Assembly (NCBI GenBank): GCA_013399855.1 | Contig: VXAY01002816.1 | Span: 237,602-301,601, forward strand | Length of the DNA stretch: 64,000 nucleotides | Direction of reading: 5' to 3' | From: Oxyruncus cristatus | Taxonomy: Eukaryota > Chordata > Aves > Passeriformes > Cotingidae | Shown here: in pieces, positions 1 through 10,720 of the stretch | Position numbering within the stretch: position 1 is the stretch's first letter | How the letters are laid out: the number at the start of each line of letters is the position of its first letter | Notes under the pieces: model-generated | The model's input: the letters and a program-made list of their open reading frames with translations, nothing else | What the model was told of the DNA's origin: nothing | Databases searched by the model: none | Position numbers and translations under genes: made by a program

Positions 1-2107
1 TAAAACTTTGCTCACGCACAAATTGAGACACGGTTCTGTGATACGCTGCATACCTTGCTGATTATTCACAGATTATTCACTTACCTGTCCTTGAATCCCA
101 CTGGATCTTATCGTGCTGGCCATGGGAGCTATGAGCTCCCGGGATCTTTGCTCATGTTTTGCATTTTAATATTAGTAGAAGAAAAATATCTTTTGTGTCA
201 GGAGCTCTGACTTTTCTGTTCAATGCAGAAGAAACAAGGAGGAGTAAAGTCCCCACCTCAACTCATTGGTGGCTTTTCAGTAGTTATGTGCATTTAAAGA
301 TACTGTATCTTTGAGATGGTAATGGATTAGGGCTGGGCCAGGGTGGAATATCAATTTGCCACTTCTTAGCCCAAGAGTAATATTCTGCTTTCTTAAAGAC
401 ACAAATTATTTCTGCCCTTGCCTTCAGTCTGGATTTAAGGTAATCCATTTGCAGGCCAATAAACAATTCCTATACCTTAAACTCATTGCAAAACTGTTGT
501 TACTGTGAAAGAGAAGTGCTTAAAAAGATCCCCATTGAGTTTAGGTGTCCTTGGAGGGGTCTCCTCAACCTGAAATGCTGAATGTTTAGTCCTTCCACCT
601 CCAAATGAACATATTGTTTGCTGTTCAATTAGTTCAACTTCTTGTTTGTTTGACTTCGGGTACTGCAATAATTCCTTCTTTAAGAGTTGTTTTTTTTTTT
701 AACTACTAAATGTAGAACACGATTATTACACGTGGTAGTTGTTGACACACACTTTCCAAAAGACACCAGAAGAGGTTGCATGTAATTCTTGTGGTTCTGT
801 GGCTGTAGAAGTCACACTCAACAACAGTTTCATTGCCAATAGTGATTTTGTGTAGATTTAAGAAGATCAGTAAGATCTCCAGATGCTGCTTTTTTGAAAC
901 ATGGGGTTCTTTTGATGGACCCAATGGTATGTGTTGCTCCCAGAGAGAGCTGACAAAAGAGTTCAATGTTTTGGAAAGGAGTGACTTTCACAGCACTAAA
1001 AGCATTAATTAAGCAAATAGGGCTATTGGTGTCTTTCATTATCACAAAGCATACTTGGGAACCTCAACACCAGTGCAAAAATCAGTAGCAGGATGATCCC
1101 ATCAGGCTTAGTGCTGTCGCTAGGCAACCCCTGACGTTTTCTTTGAGGGCCTTGGGCTGAGATATGATCGGGTAGAAATCACAGTTGGTGCTTTAAGGAA
1201 AAACCTAATGAACAGGTTTTGTGGGAGAGGGGTGAGGAGAGTAATCTAAGAGGTGCTGCAGCTTGATTACTATCTCCATGCTCAGATAGTGCCATTTTAC
1301 AGAAGGGTTGGTGTGCAGCCAACGTGTCCTCATCTGAATAGTGCTGAAAACAAGGCCAGTTTGCTGCTTTCAAAAATAAATATTTCAAAAAGTTATTTCC
1401 AGGGAGGAAAATTATTAGTCACTATGCTCTTCTGATGTACAAATAGAAAGTGCACGTGCTATATACTTGTAGCTGGATGAGTTCCTCATGAAGGAGATTA
1501 TTCCAAACAGCCATCTTTAGGTGGCAGTTGAACCATGATTTAGCTCCGGACTGCAGCAACTTGTAGTAGTCTCATGAAGTGTGTACTGCAGACAACGTGG
1601 TGACTGCAGCTTACCTTCCACTTACACACGAGTATCACACTGCCCTTAATGTTTAATGCAACTCTGAGAGGGTAAAGTTGAAGCTGAGATAGTTAATAAC
1701 CCTTTTCCTTCTTCTTTTTAATATCTCGTATTTTCTTTTGTCACATCTCATTTGTGGTGTGCTCTTAACTGAGATTTTGAGCTGGGGGTGCATTTTATTG
1801 TTAGTCCCACAATAATGTTATCCTCAGCTAGTTAGAAAAGCTCTGTGAAGTCTTGTCTTGGAACAGCAAAAAAAATATATTTCCTGCTGCATAATAGAGA
1901 AAAGACTGTATGCCAGCCTTTGGGTACACGTGATGAGGTCTTGGACCCACAGAAAAGACAGAAGATTTGAATTATAGGTGACAAGTAAGAGAGCATGGGA
2001 ATACTGAAGATACTTTCTTCTTCATGCTTTTAACTCCAAGTCTTTGCAATCAATTTGAAATCATTACTCCAGGGAATAGGCCCAAGCTGCTCTCTCTTCC
2101 TCTGCAG
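1..2107. other. Non-coding stretch, nothing recognised
   Basis: Unique AT-leaning sequence with short poly(T) runs (for example about 690-700) and no open frame above about 90 codons on either strand. I see no repeat family, no RNA gene and no convincing exon. It ends at a strong pyrimidine tract and AG at 2106-2107 that could be a splice acceptor for the next entry. Confidence 0.5.
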
Positions 2108-2373
2108 AGACAGTACCTTCCACATTGGTTTCTGCTGTTGCTGGAATAATAAACATTTGGTTCCCTACCTGGCAGTCCATGAATCAGAGAACCACTGAGT
2201 CACAGGAGGCAGCTGTAATATCAGATATTCCCTCTCAGACAAGGCACATCACCAGCCTAAGAAACAAATTGGAAGCTATTCGTGTCTTACTTTTGAAAGA
2301 ATCCATAATGAACATCTGGCTTTCTTTTTGCACCGTGCTTGGTGCTTTGGAATTGGGGCCGCTGACTCTCTAG
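2108..2373 (+). CDS. Candidate 3'-terminal exon (hypothetical, 87 codons open after an acceptor)
   Basis: A good acceptor (pyrimidine-rich ctgctctctcttcctctgcag, AG at 2106-2107) is followed by 2 nt and then 87 codons without a stop, ending TAG at 2371-2373. The peptide has a hydrophobic start (LVSAVAGIINIWF), a polar middle (SMNQRTTESQEAAV) and a basic, leucine-rich segment (SLRNKLEAIRVLLL). I recognise no family. A second + frame is open at 2328-2627 and the minus strand at 2276-2533, so this stretch is unusually stop-poor in several frames. That fits either a decayed coding sequence with a frameshift or chance composition. There is no clear internal donor, so it would have to be a last exon; an AATAAA-type signal occurs only near 3270. 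What is seen is the acceptor and the open frame; that it is an exon is inference. Confidence 0.13.
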
Positions 2374-4482
2374 AACTCCTTTGCCAAGAAGCTGTGACAC
2401 ACAGGTCCTTAGCCAGCTTGGTCCTAAGGGTCTTTGCTGAGACTGCCACCAAGCCACATGTTGCAAAGATCTTTGCAAGGGAACAGAGGATTCCTCCCAA
2501 ATTCAGCAGATCTGCCTGTTCAGTTCTGGGCATCTTTTGCAGAAGGAAAGGTTCTGTTGCTAGGAACGTGTCAGAATTGAAGCTGTATGTTTGTTACAAA
2601 AGCCTGCAAACATCCCACCCTCTATAACCTTAAGAAAGCCTTCATTGCATTTCCTTTAGAAAAGGGTAGATAAGAATCCTTCCAGGGGCCATAAAACTGT
2701 GTTTTAAACCACAGGAAGCCACGTGCCAGGCTACTAATGGAGCAGAGGTAGCTCTGCGTCCATGTCATGAACCTGATTCTTCTCTTCCACAGCTAAATTT
2801 ATGATTTCTGCTCTTGCTTTGTCACCTATAAGGAAAGAATCCATTTGGTGGTGCATTGATTTATGCTGTTCTTTCCAACACACCACATTTCAAAACAGAA
2901 CAGAGCTATGAGACTTCGTAAGGACAGCCATGAAATATTTCTTTACAAGACAGGAACGTTGTTAGGTAGCAAGATTTAATGCTTGTTTCCCGACCTTCAT
3001 CACTCTTTTCCTAGCTTTAATTGCACCAAATAAAACCCCCTTGCAGCACATGGAGGCCCAGCCATGCCCTTGGCATTCCCTGTACATGGCTCTGCTGTTA
3101 ACAGGGGAGTGACGCTGCTTTTGACAGCTTTGCCCAGTAGCATTTTTTTCCTGTTTACTGTATTTGTACACTCTCGTCTGTAAGCCCTGAGAAGTATTTG
3201 CAACATGAAATTCTCCCTGGATTTCTCATGTAGAAGATAAATTACCATAAGTCCCAGTTTAATAATTTGAAATAAAGACTGAGTATCCCACATGTTGCCT
3301 CAAAATGAGTCAGGAAGGCAGATACTGAGACATCAAACAGTTCGTTTGCATGCTGCGTTGTATTTTGCATATTTGCCAATAGTACAGCATGAGAGGTGAG
3401 TGGTGTTGGCTGAAACAAACCTGCATGCCAGTGGGATGTGCTGTAAAATGCCATGGAAAAGGCTACTCTAGTCACAGGGAAGGTTCAGTGACACATGCTT
3501 TTTAAATGGGATGCCCTCCTCTGGACATCAGGTTTTGCATGAGGTGGGATATGGAGAGTCCTGCGAGTGAAATGAGAAAAAAGGCTCCTCCAAATCCTCA
3601 CCTGTCTGAAGATATCAGTACAGAGGAAACCTTAAGTAAAACACAACAGGCTTGTACTGAAACCTTCCTCGATTTTCATGTGGGTAAACCTGGTGGGCAG
3701 AGCAACTTGTAGCTTTAAAGCTTCTCCCAGCAATGGTGTTGCTCCTGGAACTAGGGTGAATAGGCCAAGCTGGAGAGAATAAACTGAGGAATGGCAGCGA
3801 CCAAAAAAAGTACGAGGAAAGTGATATACTAAAGGAAAATGTTTTGCTTAAAATTGGGTTGAAGATTCAATATTATATACAGTCTTATCTCTATGCAATA
3901 TATGGAACTTACCAAGCCAGATCTTGAGGTCTGGTCTCAACTTTTCTCCAAACAGAGAGAGAACGAGGCTTCCACATAATTTCTGAGCACAGTATGTTCA
4001 GCACCCGGCAAAAGAGAACTATCCACTTCTCAGTGAGTAACTGTTCCAAAAATGTTCCTGTATCTCCAAGTATTTCCTTCAGATATTTAAAATAAAAATA
4101 AATACATGAATAATAAAGCCTTTCCCTGCTTTGCCTCTTTTCCTGTCCAGAGGTGGTTTATATCAGCTCAACACTCTGCTCTGTTTCATTCTCTGTGAAG
4201 TGCAAAAGAGTGGTAATGTTGCCATCAACACTTTCCAGCCTCTGTGTTTTGTTGACCAGTGATTAAAAGAAGATCAAGCCAAGCTTCTTCACACAAAAAA
4301 TCTGTGGTGCATTAGCATCCTGAGTGCAAAATTTAAGAGAAAAGGTTAATATAAAACTCTCAGTTGAGATAGTAAAGGATATTAGAGGCGACATGTTGGC
4401 CATGAGCTCTGCTTTGGGCTCTGGGGGGGAAAAAAAGCAGAACAAGGTTAGTTCTAACCTTCAAATTAACCTTTTTCTATTT
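2374..4482. other. Non-coding stretch, nothing recognised
   Basis: No repeat, RNA gene or supported exon. A donor-like GAGAG/GTGAGT lies near 3394 but I find no matching acceptor with an open frame. An acceptor-like ttcttctcttccacag near 2792 has no donor. AT-rich from about 3800 to 4130. Confidence 0.45.
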
Positions 4483-4571
4483 TTTTTTTTCCTCAGCCAG
4501 AAGAAGACCTACGGGCCAAGATGTCGGCTCTAATATTTTCTGTGTATTTCAAACATATCCTTTAACCCCAT
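4483..4571 (+). other. Strong splice-acceptor-like tract with a short open frame
   Basis: A run of T and C ending cctcag (AG at about 4495-4496) is a near-ideal acceptor. The sequence behind it is open for only about 22 codons (it begins PEEDLRAKMSALIF) before a TAA, and two CpGs sit in the first 40 bases. The only donor nearby is weak (TTTTCT/GTGTAT). It could be an alternative last exon, a non-coding-RNA exon or a decoy acceptor. No family recognised. Confidence 0.12.
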
Positions 4572-5142
4572 TTTTATGGTTTAGTTTTTGGAGTTATCCA
4601 ATATAAAGCAGCCACTGTGCTGATTAGTCTGTTTTAGTGGGACTAGAGGAAAGATTAAACATTATTTGCGGGCTGCTTTAGAATTCTTGTTTTGTTTCAG
4701 ATGAACCTACTTCAGTTGTCTAGTATTCACCATGCTCTTTTTTCCTGTGGCCCTACTATTTTTTTTCCTGGCTATTTGTTCCTTGTCATTTGCAGTAATC
4801 TGATTTCATTTGTTCAGCTCTTGGCATAGTATCCTAATATAGTCAGCTGCTTGCAATAAATATGTGGAATTTCTGCAATCTGACTAAATATCAATAGACT
4901 ATTGAACTTTTATATTATGCATACTTGTAATCAAGTCAACTGCTTGAGAATTTGCACATCTATGCATTTAGATGTGGAAAAAATAGTCTGTGTTCATGTA
5001 ATTAAAGTCTGTATCATAATACTTGTGCATAAAAGGGCCAAATTAGGGTTTTTCAGGCAAGTTTAATTCCAGTGCTTCCTCTTTGTTTGGTGCTTGACTT
5101 TGCAACCTGACAGCAGTTTGTAATGTCATTTTTTCTTCACAG
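4572..5142. other. AT-rich non-coding stretch
   Basis: AT-rich unique sequence with no open frame of note. It ends in a clear acceptor-like tract (cattttttcttcacag, AG at 5141-5142). Confidence 0.45.
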
Positions 5143-5199
5143 TATCCACAGAAAATTGAGATGTTGAATTGTCTGTGGTCACATTTCCCTGCTGGAGAG
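5143..5199 (+). other. Possible 57-nt micro-exon (phase 0-0)
   Basis: A strong acceptor is followed by 19 codons open in one frame only (YPQKIEMLNCLWSHFPAGE) and then a moderate donor, GAG/GTATTA. The length is a multiple of three, so inclusion would preserve frame. No family recognised; pseudo-exons like this are common in vertebrate introns. Confidence 0.1.
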
Positions 5200-8189
5200 G
5201 TATTAGTCTTTAATAAGATACACGACTGTTAGAGGTGGAGTAAGGTAGGGGAAGAAAAAGCAGCTGGGCTGGGCTTTCTCAGCACCAGTTTTATATCAGG
5301 ATGGAAAATGTGAGGAGGCACCATCAGGGGCTTGAGGAGAAGAGGAGGCAGCACCAGGAGGCATAAAAAGGAGAAAGAGTAGGGTATCACTGAGGTCAGC
5401 CCTCACCTGGGTTGGTCATTGTGGTTTAACCATGACAGTTGTGTTCTGCTTCGAGCTCTGGTATTGCTCTCTGTGTTACCCTCCAGGACAAGGACTGTTC
5501 CGTGCTGTGTGTTTTGTGCCTTGGAACCCCAACAGAAAATCACATCTCTTGGGCTGAGATGCAGGAACATTGCCTGTGCAAGACAGAACAAGAAGGGCAG
5601 GTTGAGACAGCTATGACTGAGCTGGAAATAATGAAATGGGTCTGTTCCCAAAAAAAACCAAACCAGTCAGAGGCATCACATGCAAAGTTTTGAGACCAGG
5701 ATGTTTGGGTTCTTTTTTTGTGAAAGCTGCAGGCTAGCTGCAAATTGTAGAATTTCATCAGCTTGGTGTCATTTAGATGCTAAGACAGGAATTAAACTGT
5801 GAGATAGAAATTAAATTGGCTCCTTTGAATTGGAATTGAATGACTGGAGCGAAAGGAAGTAGCTGGAGAAATCACAAGCAATGTGGAAGAAAAATCAACA
5901 TTAATCAAAGGAAAGATGATGTCTGTCAAAGGAACTTGGTCAACATGGGATTGGAGAGGTTGAAAGCAGACCAAGGAGGTGCCTTGAGGGATGTGTTGGC
6001 CACTGTTGAATAAGAATAGTCAGAAATTGTAGCTGAGGAAGGATAATTGTCCAGGAATTATAGAAATAATTAGAGAAAAAATTCTGGGAGGGATTTGACT
6101 TTTGGATGTACATCATTTGGTGCTAATACCTGTCCAGGAGACACTTGAGCAATTTTTCACCAACAGGTTTATGGTGTTTGAAAAATTCTTCATCAGATGC
6201 TAACAGCAACAACAGGCAGGTGTTAGTATGCCTTTTTTTTGTCCCTCTGGGGATGGAAGATCAGACAAAGAGCAGGTGTTGAGAAAACATGGAGACTAGA
6301 GCTCTGTTTCTCACTCTGCTCCTGGATGTGAAGCAGCAGTTTGATATTGGTCATTACAGCACTTCATGACGTGCTGTGGCAGTTTTCTGGTTTGTTTTGT
6401 GGTTTTTTGTTTGTTTTTTTTTTCTTTGTTTGAACAGGTGTCCTTATACAGTTCATCTGGAATGGCCACAGTGTGGTGACATCCTCCACTCCAAAACCTC
6501 CTTATTTTGAATACTTCTTACTTTAAATTAAACTGTTAAATCAATCCCATCTCTAAGTCTTTATAATTTCTCCTCTTGTGTCCTGCTCCCTTTCTGCACC
6601 AATGCAATGTTCCATTTTTCCACTATTTTACTTTATGTGAGATACCTGGATATGTCACAAGCCTTTAGCCTACAGAACAAATGTCCTAAACCTCTGCTGT
6701 TATTTTTGTCCCCAGTGACACTGGTTAATCCTTTCAGCCTGCTAAATTTCCCCAAAAGGGGTGATATTTTTCATTTTTGCCTCTCTCTTAATATATTAAT
6801 GCCACATCTGAGTGGTATATCTTCTTACCTGGGTAAAAGCAAAGACTTTCTTTTCAAGTGCTCAGGAAGTTGCCCAGTGTTACGTCCTTCTGACTCCCTC
6901 ACTGCTATAACCTCCTGCCACCTGATAAATAAACCCCTGCCAATGCCTGTAAAAGAGTGCCGGGGTTATAAAATTGTGTTCAGTAAAATTACAAACCACA
7001 GTGCCATCTTTGGTTCAGCTCACCCGCAGAATCTCTGTCCTCATGTTCTCTTTTGACTTCAGCCAAAATTTCCAGCTCTTGCCCATGAAAATGGAACAGA
7101 AGTGATGAAATAAATGGCTTTTGTGCCACTTCTCCGCTGCTGCTTCAGGGCTGTTCGTGCTCTTGCACAGCTTGTGGCAGAAAAGAGATGCACTGTAGTT
7201 CCTGATGTGACAACCACAGCTCTCACCAGCCGTTGTGGTGACCCAAACACATACCAAAGCCATGGTCCTTATCCCAGCAAGGAAAAGTCCAGGTGAAAGA
7301 TGAAACACAGGTCTGGAGATACTGTTTGTCTTCACTTATGGGAACTTACAGCCCAGGGAAGTTGTCTTGCCAAAGGAAGTTGTCTCTACCAGAGAGAATT
7401 AAGAGTCTTAATACTTTGGATGGCTCAGCTTCTCTCTGTGTCTCACTTCCCAGTGAAGTAACTCCCTGTTTTCTCTATTCCAGCACACACACACTAATCT
7501 CCTCCAACCAGACATCTCTTTCCTTTTTGTCTCCAAGTCAAATTCGGGGAGTGGGAAGAAGAAAGGAACAGGGAAGCAGGTTCAGGCTTGCAACTTTGGT
7601 GGAGAGTATGGGGCATAAGGAGGACAAAGCAGGGAATAAACAATTGCTACAGAGTAATGGATGAGTTATTTTCGTTTGGAGCCTTGTGTACCTGTCAATC
7701 GACACCAATCACATCGTGTTTCCCTTCTTGGCAGGCACCTCCTTTTTCCTACCTGAAGACCCAAGTGAAAAAGCACCAGCTAATAAATAGGGGTAATATT
7801 GAAACTCCTATCTGGGCAGAACATGCAGGGATCAGGTACAATACCAGCTTGGGGTACTGCAGCTCCACAGGAACATGACAGGGTAAAAAACCCCTGGAGG
7901 GCGAGGATTTGGTGGGGTTTCAAAACAAAGGTAATGGATGAGAAATAAATCCTTCTTACCAGCTACAGGATGATTTAACTTGAGTAGCGTTAGCATCTGT
8001 TGGTGGTTACTTGCATAATTTTCCTACTGTTTCATGCCTTTCTCTCTGATAGCCTCTATTTAAAACATTTGACTCCAGGAAGGTGTGATCAGCTTCTCTC
8101 TAGTATCTGACACAGACATTCTCTTCCCCTTATTTCATGCTCTAGTTTGTTTTCTAATTCAGTTCTGCCATGAGGAGCCACTTCCTCCT
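5200..8189. other. Non-coding stretch with one chance-length open frame
   Basis: Unique sequence without recognisable repeats. The + strand carries an ATG-initiated 149-codon open frame at 6607-7056, but its composition is like the surrounding DNA, it resembles no family I know and it has no splice or poly(A) context, so it is not called as a gene. T-rich tracts occur at about 6233-6240 and 6400-6425. Confidence 0.4.
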
Positions 8190-8400
8190 CGTGATGGAGA
8201 AGCTGTAATGATAATTGTCTTTTGCAAAGCAATTCAAGGTAACTAATCAGAATAATGATAGCAGCAGCTGCAACTTCTAATGAAGTTAGAAACTGTCACC
8301 TCACAGGGATCGTTGTCATAAAGAAAAAAATCCAGGCCAATAAATCACTGTAATCATAATGGGCCCTACATTCTTTGCCACTCTGAGGGAGATGCAAAGG
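8190..8400. promoter_or_regulatory. Candidate conserved non-coding element
   Basis: A block dense in TAAT/ATTA homeodomain-type cores and short motifs (taatgataatt, aactaatcagaataatgat, aataaatcactgtaatcat) with no simple-sequence expansion and no open frame. This texture is typical of vertebrate developmental enhancers. The call rests on motif texture only; no alignment was available. Confidence 0.25.
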
Positions 8401-9789
8401 AGCTCACTCTGGTTGTCGTATCAAGGGGCTTATATTTAATATTTGCAGAATTGTGCCTGCTGTCTGAAGCCTTTGCACTAAAATACCATCCTTAAAGCAG
8501 TGGACCATGTGCTCTGCCAAATGTTCCGTGCTAGATAGTTTGAGCAGCTCTCACCCTCAGAGACTCACAGTAAAGCAAGCAGGCAATACTTCCAGCCCCA
8601 ATACTTCAAATAACATGAGGACCAAACTTACTTAAGGCACACATGAAAAGCTGACAAAGGATCAATTTCTGAACTGGAATAACTGGTATGTAAGGTAGGA
8701 AGGGAAGTAAGCTGCAAAAATACCCCCCAAATTTGGAAACTACAATGGCTTTGTGTTCTGGCTTTAAAAGGGGAATGATAATGATGGTATCACCAAAGAA
8801 AAGTGTCCTCAAACTTAAGAGTCCTACTTTGTGCTTAGACTTTGGACATTGTGTCAGCTTTGTTATGCTTCAAGAGCTGTCCCCACGTGCTACCAACCAG
8901 CTCTGCTGTACCTCATGAAAGCCACAAATGTGCCCCACAAGAGTGCAGAAATGTGAGCGGGGATTTCTCCCAAACTCTCGAGCAGGCTGCAAGGCCACAG
9001 CCAAAATCCCAAACACTGCAGGCCCAAAATATGACAGTTCGGCTGCAAAACAGCACTGGGAGTTTTCCCATGGTCAGCAAACCTCCGGAAACTGCTGCTC
9101 TGCTGTGTGGCCTTTGAGTCCTCTCCGAGTACTTCATTTTCTGCTCTTCGTTATATGGGGCTCATTTCCATGGATATCAGGAACGTGGAAATTCTGTATC
9201 TTCTACTTGTCTGTATTGCAAAATGTCTCTAATTGACAGCCCAGTTTGCCACAGTAAATCTCTGGGTTATGCTTTGATTCAGCACAGGATCCTCTCCTAA
9301 AGGCACACAAATCCAAGCGTTTGCCTGCTTGTTGGAGGCTCTACTGGGAATTTCTTCTGCACTGCCTTGCGATGAGGAATTTTCTTTGAAATCCTAAATG
9401 AGGCTGTTTCCAGTGTAAACAATCTGTCTTTAGCTGGAGGTACACACAAAAATGCTTTGAGGAAGTTCCTACTGCTCTTGCAGCATCACGCTGAGAATAT
9501 TTTGTGCTGTTCCCAGCAGATCTTTCTATTATTTCTGTAAATATTTGCTCTGAAGAATAGCAAACAAAATTTTGGGAGACTGTGAAAATGTTATTCAAAA
9601 TGATGGGTAATATTCAAGGAACGTTCTCTGGAGTCACTTTCTACTCTCTCCTGGCTTCTTTTTTTTTTTTTTTTTTCCTTTCTGGCAATCTGGTGAATCA
9701 GAATTCAGTTTCTGTATCAAAAAATATTTCAGGAGCACGAATGCCCATACAAACATATCTTTATTATTTTTATGGCAGCTCTGTCTAAG
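8401..9789. other. Non-coding stretch with an 18-base T run
   Basis: Unique sequence. A T homopolymer occupies 9659-9676 and could be the poly(A) tail of an old minus-strand retrocopy, but no source sequence is visible next to it. Overlapping open frames at 8842-9236 on both strands are below 105 codons and share no recognisable motif. Confidence 0.4.
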
Positions 9790-10240
9790 GACTAAGTGCC
9801 CTGTTAGCTGCCATATATGAATGCTTATAATTTGATTTATACTTTAATGCATTTTTCTAAAGTATCTTGAATACACTTACAGGCATAAAACTTCTAAAAA
9901 TGAAAATAAATACAGTAATCTTTATTCTATAATTCAAAATTTAGGCATAGAAAGAAATGTTATGTCAGCAAAAGAGCATCGGTATTTGAATTTCAAAATC
10001 CTGAACTGAATTTCCAACATCTGTGTCTCAGAAATTAGATGCTAATAATTTTAAAAATACTATTTGACTTGTTGGGGGTGCAACTTTTAAAGATCATGCT
10101 TTCGTACCTTTTAAATTGCAATTATCACGGTTAGAAATTAATTTAAGGTCTTTATTGGAAGCTGAGATTCCCATGTAATCATTTAGCTCCAGCAGATGGG
10201 CTTTAAGAATTATCCCATAAATGCAAACTCATGGTATACC
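9790..10240. promoter_or_regulatory. Candidate conserved non-coding element, AT-rich
   Basis: AT-rich, non-repetitive block with many homeodomain- and POU-like cores (gatgctaataatttt, ttgcaattatcac, gtaatcatttagc, cataaatgcaaac). No open frame of note. The texture suggests a conserved enhancer; inference only. Confidence 0.22.
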
Positions 10241-10559
10241 GTGAAGCCTGGGAAGACTTAGGAAACAAGGAGATCACGGATAACCTGATTGCTGTTGCTG
10301 AATCTTATAATTTTTTTATCTCTTTGCTGGGAAAAACTCACCCGCATTGGGAGGGCAGAAGGAATTTCGTTGTTATCCACGGAACTGTGGGTAACACAAA
10401 AACTAATGCAATGCTCCGCCTCACATAGGTTGAGCTCGAAGTTCTCTGAAATATTCCCTTTTCTGAGGTCTCTCTCCTCATTCTTCCCATCCATTCTGCT
10501 CCTGCTCCCACCCAGGCGGGTGTGAAGCCCTGTAGGAGAAAACTTTAGGGAGCCTAAAT
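10241..10559. other. Short stretch, nothing recognised
   Basis: Contains overlapping frames of 65 to 78 codons on both strands with no motif. Nothing further supported. Confidence 0.4.
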
Positions 10560-10720
10560 GGACATTTCACCATCTGTGAGTCTCATTTTGTTGTCTTCGC
10601 TCTCTAATTCTTAGAACAGCTCCCTAATTAGAGCACTGCTGCTGGTATGGCTTTTTTAAGTATTCTGACATCTTCCCAAGGCTGGTGAATAGATTTAATA
10701 ATTAGACAATGGGATTTTTT
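10560..10720. promoter_or_regulatory. Candidate conserved non-coding element
   Basis: Repeated TAATT/AATTA cores (ctctaattcttag, ccctaattagagc, taataattagac) within 160 bases of otherwise non-repetitive sequence. No open frame. Enhancer-like texture only. Confidence 0.2.

Noticed and set aside
5403..5460. gtggtttaacc-type string recalling an avian LTR motif
   Set aside because: Only about 11 bases match and no LTR ends are visible.
6607..7056. 149-codon ATG frame on the + strand
   Set aside because: No family, no Kozak strength beyond average, no exon or poly(A) signals.
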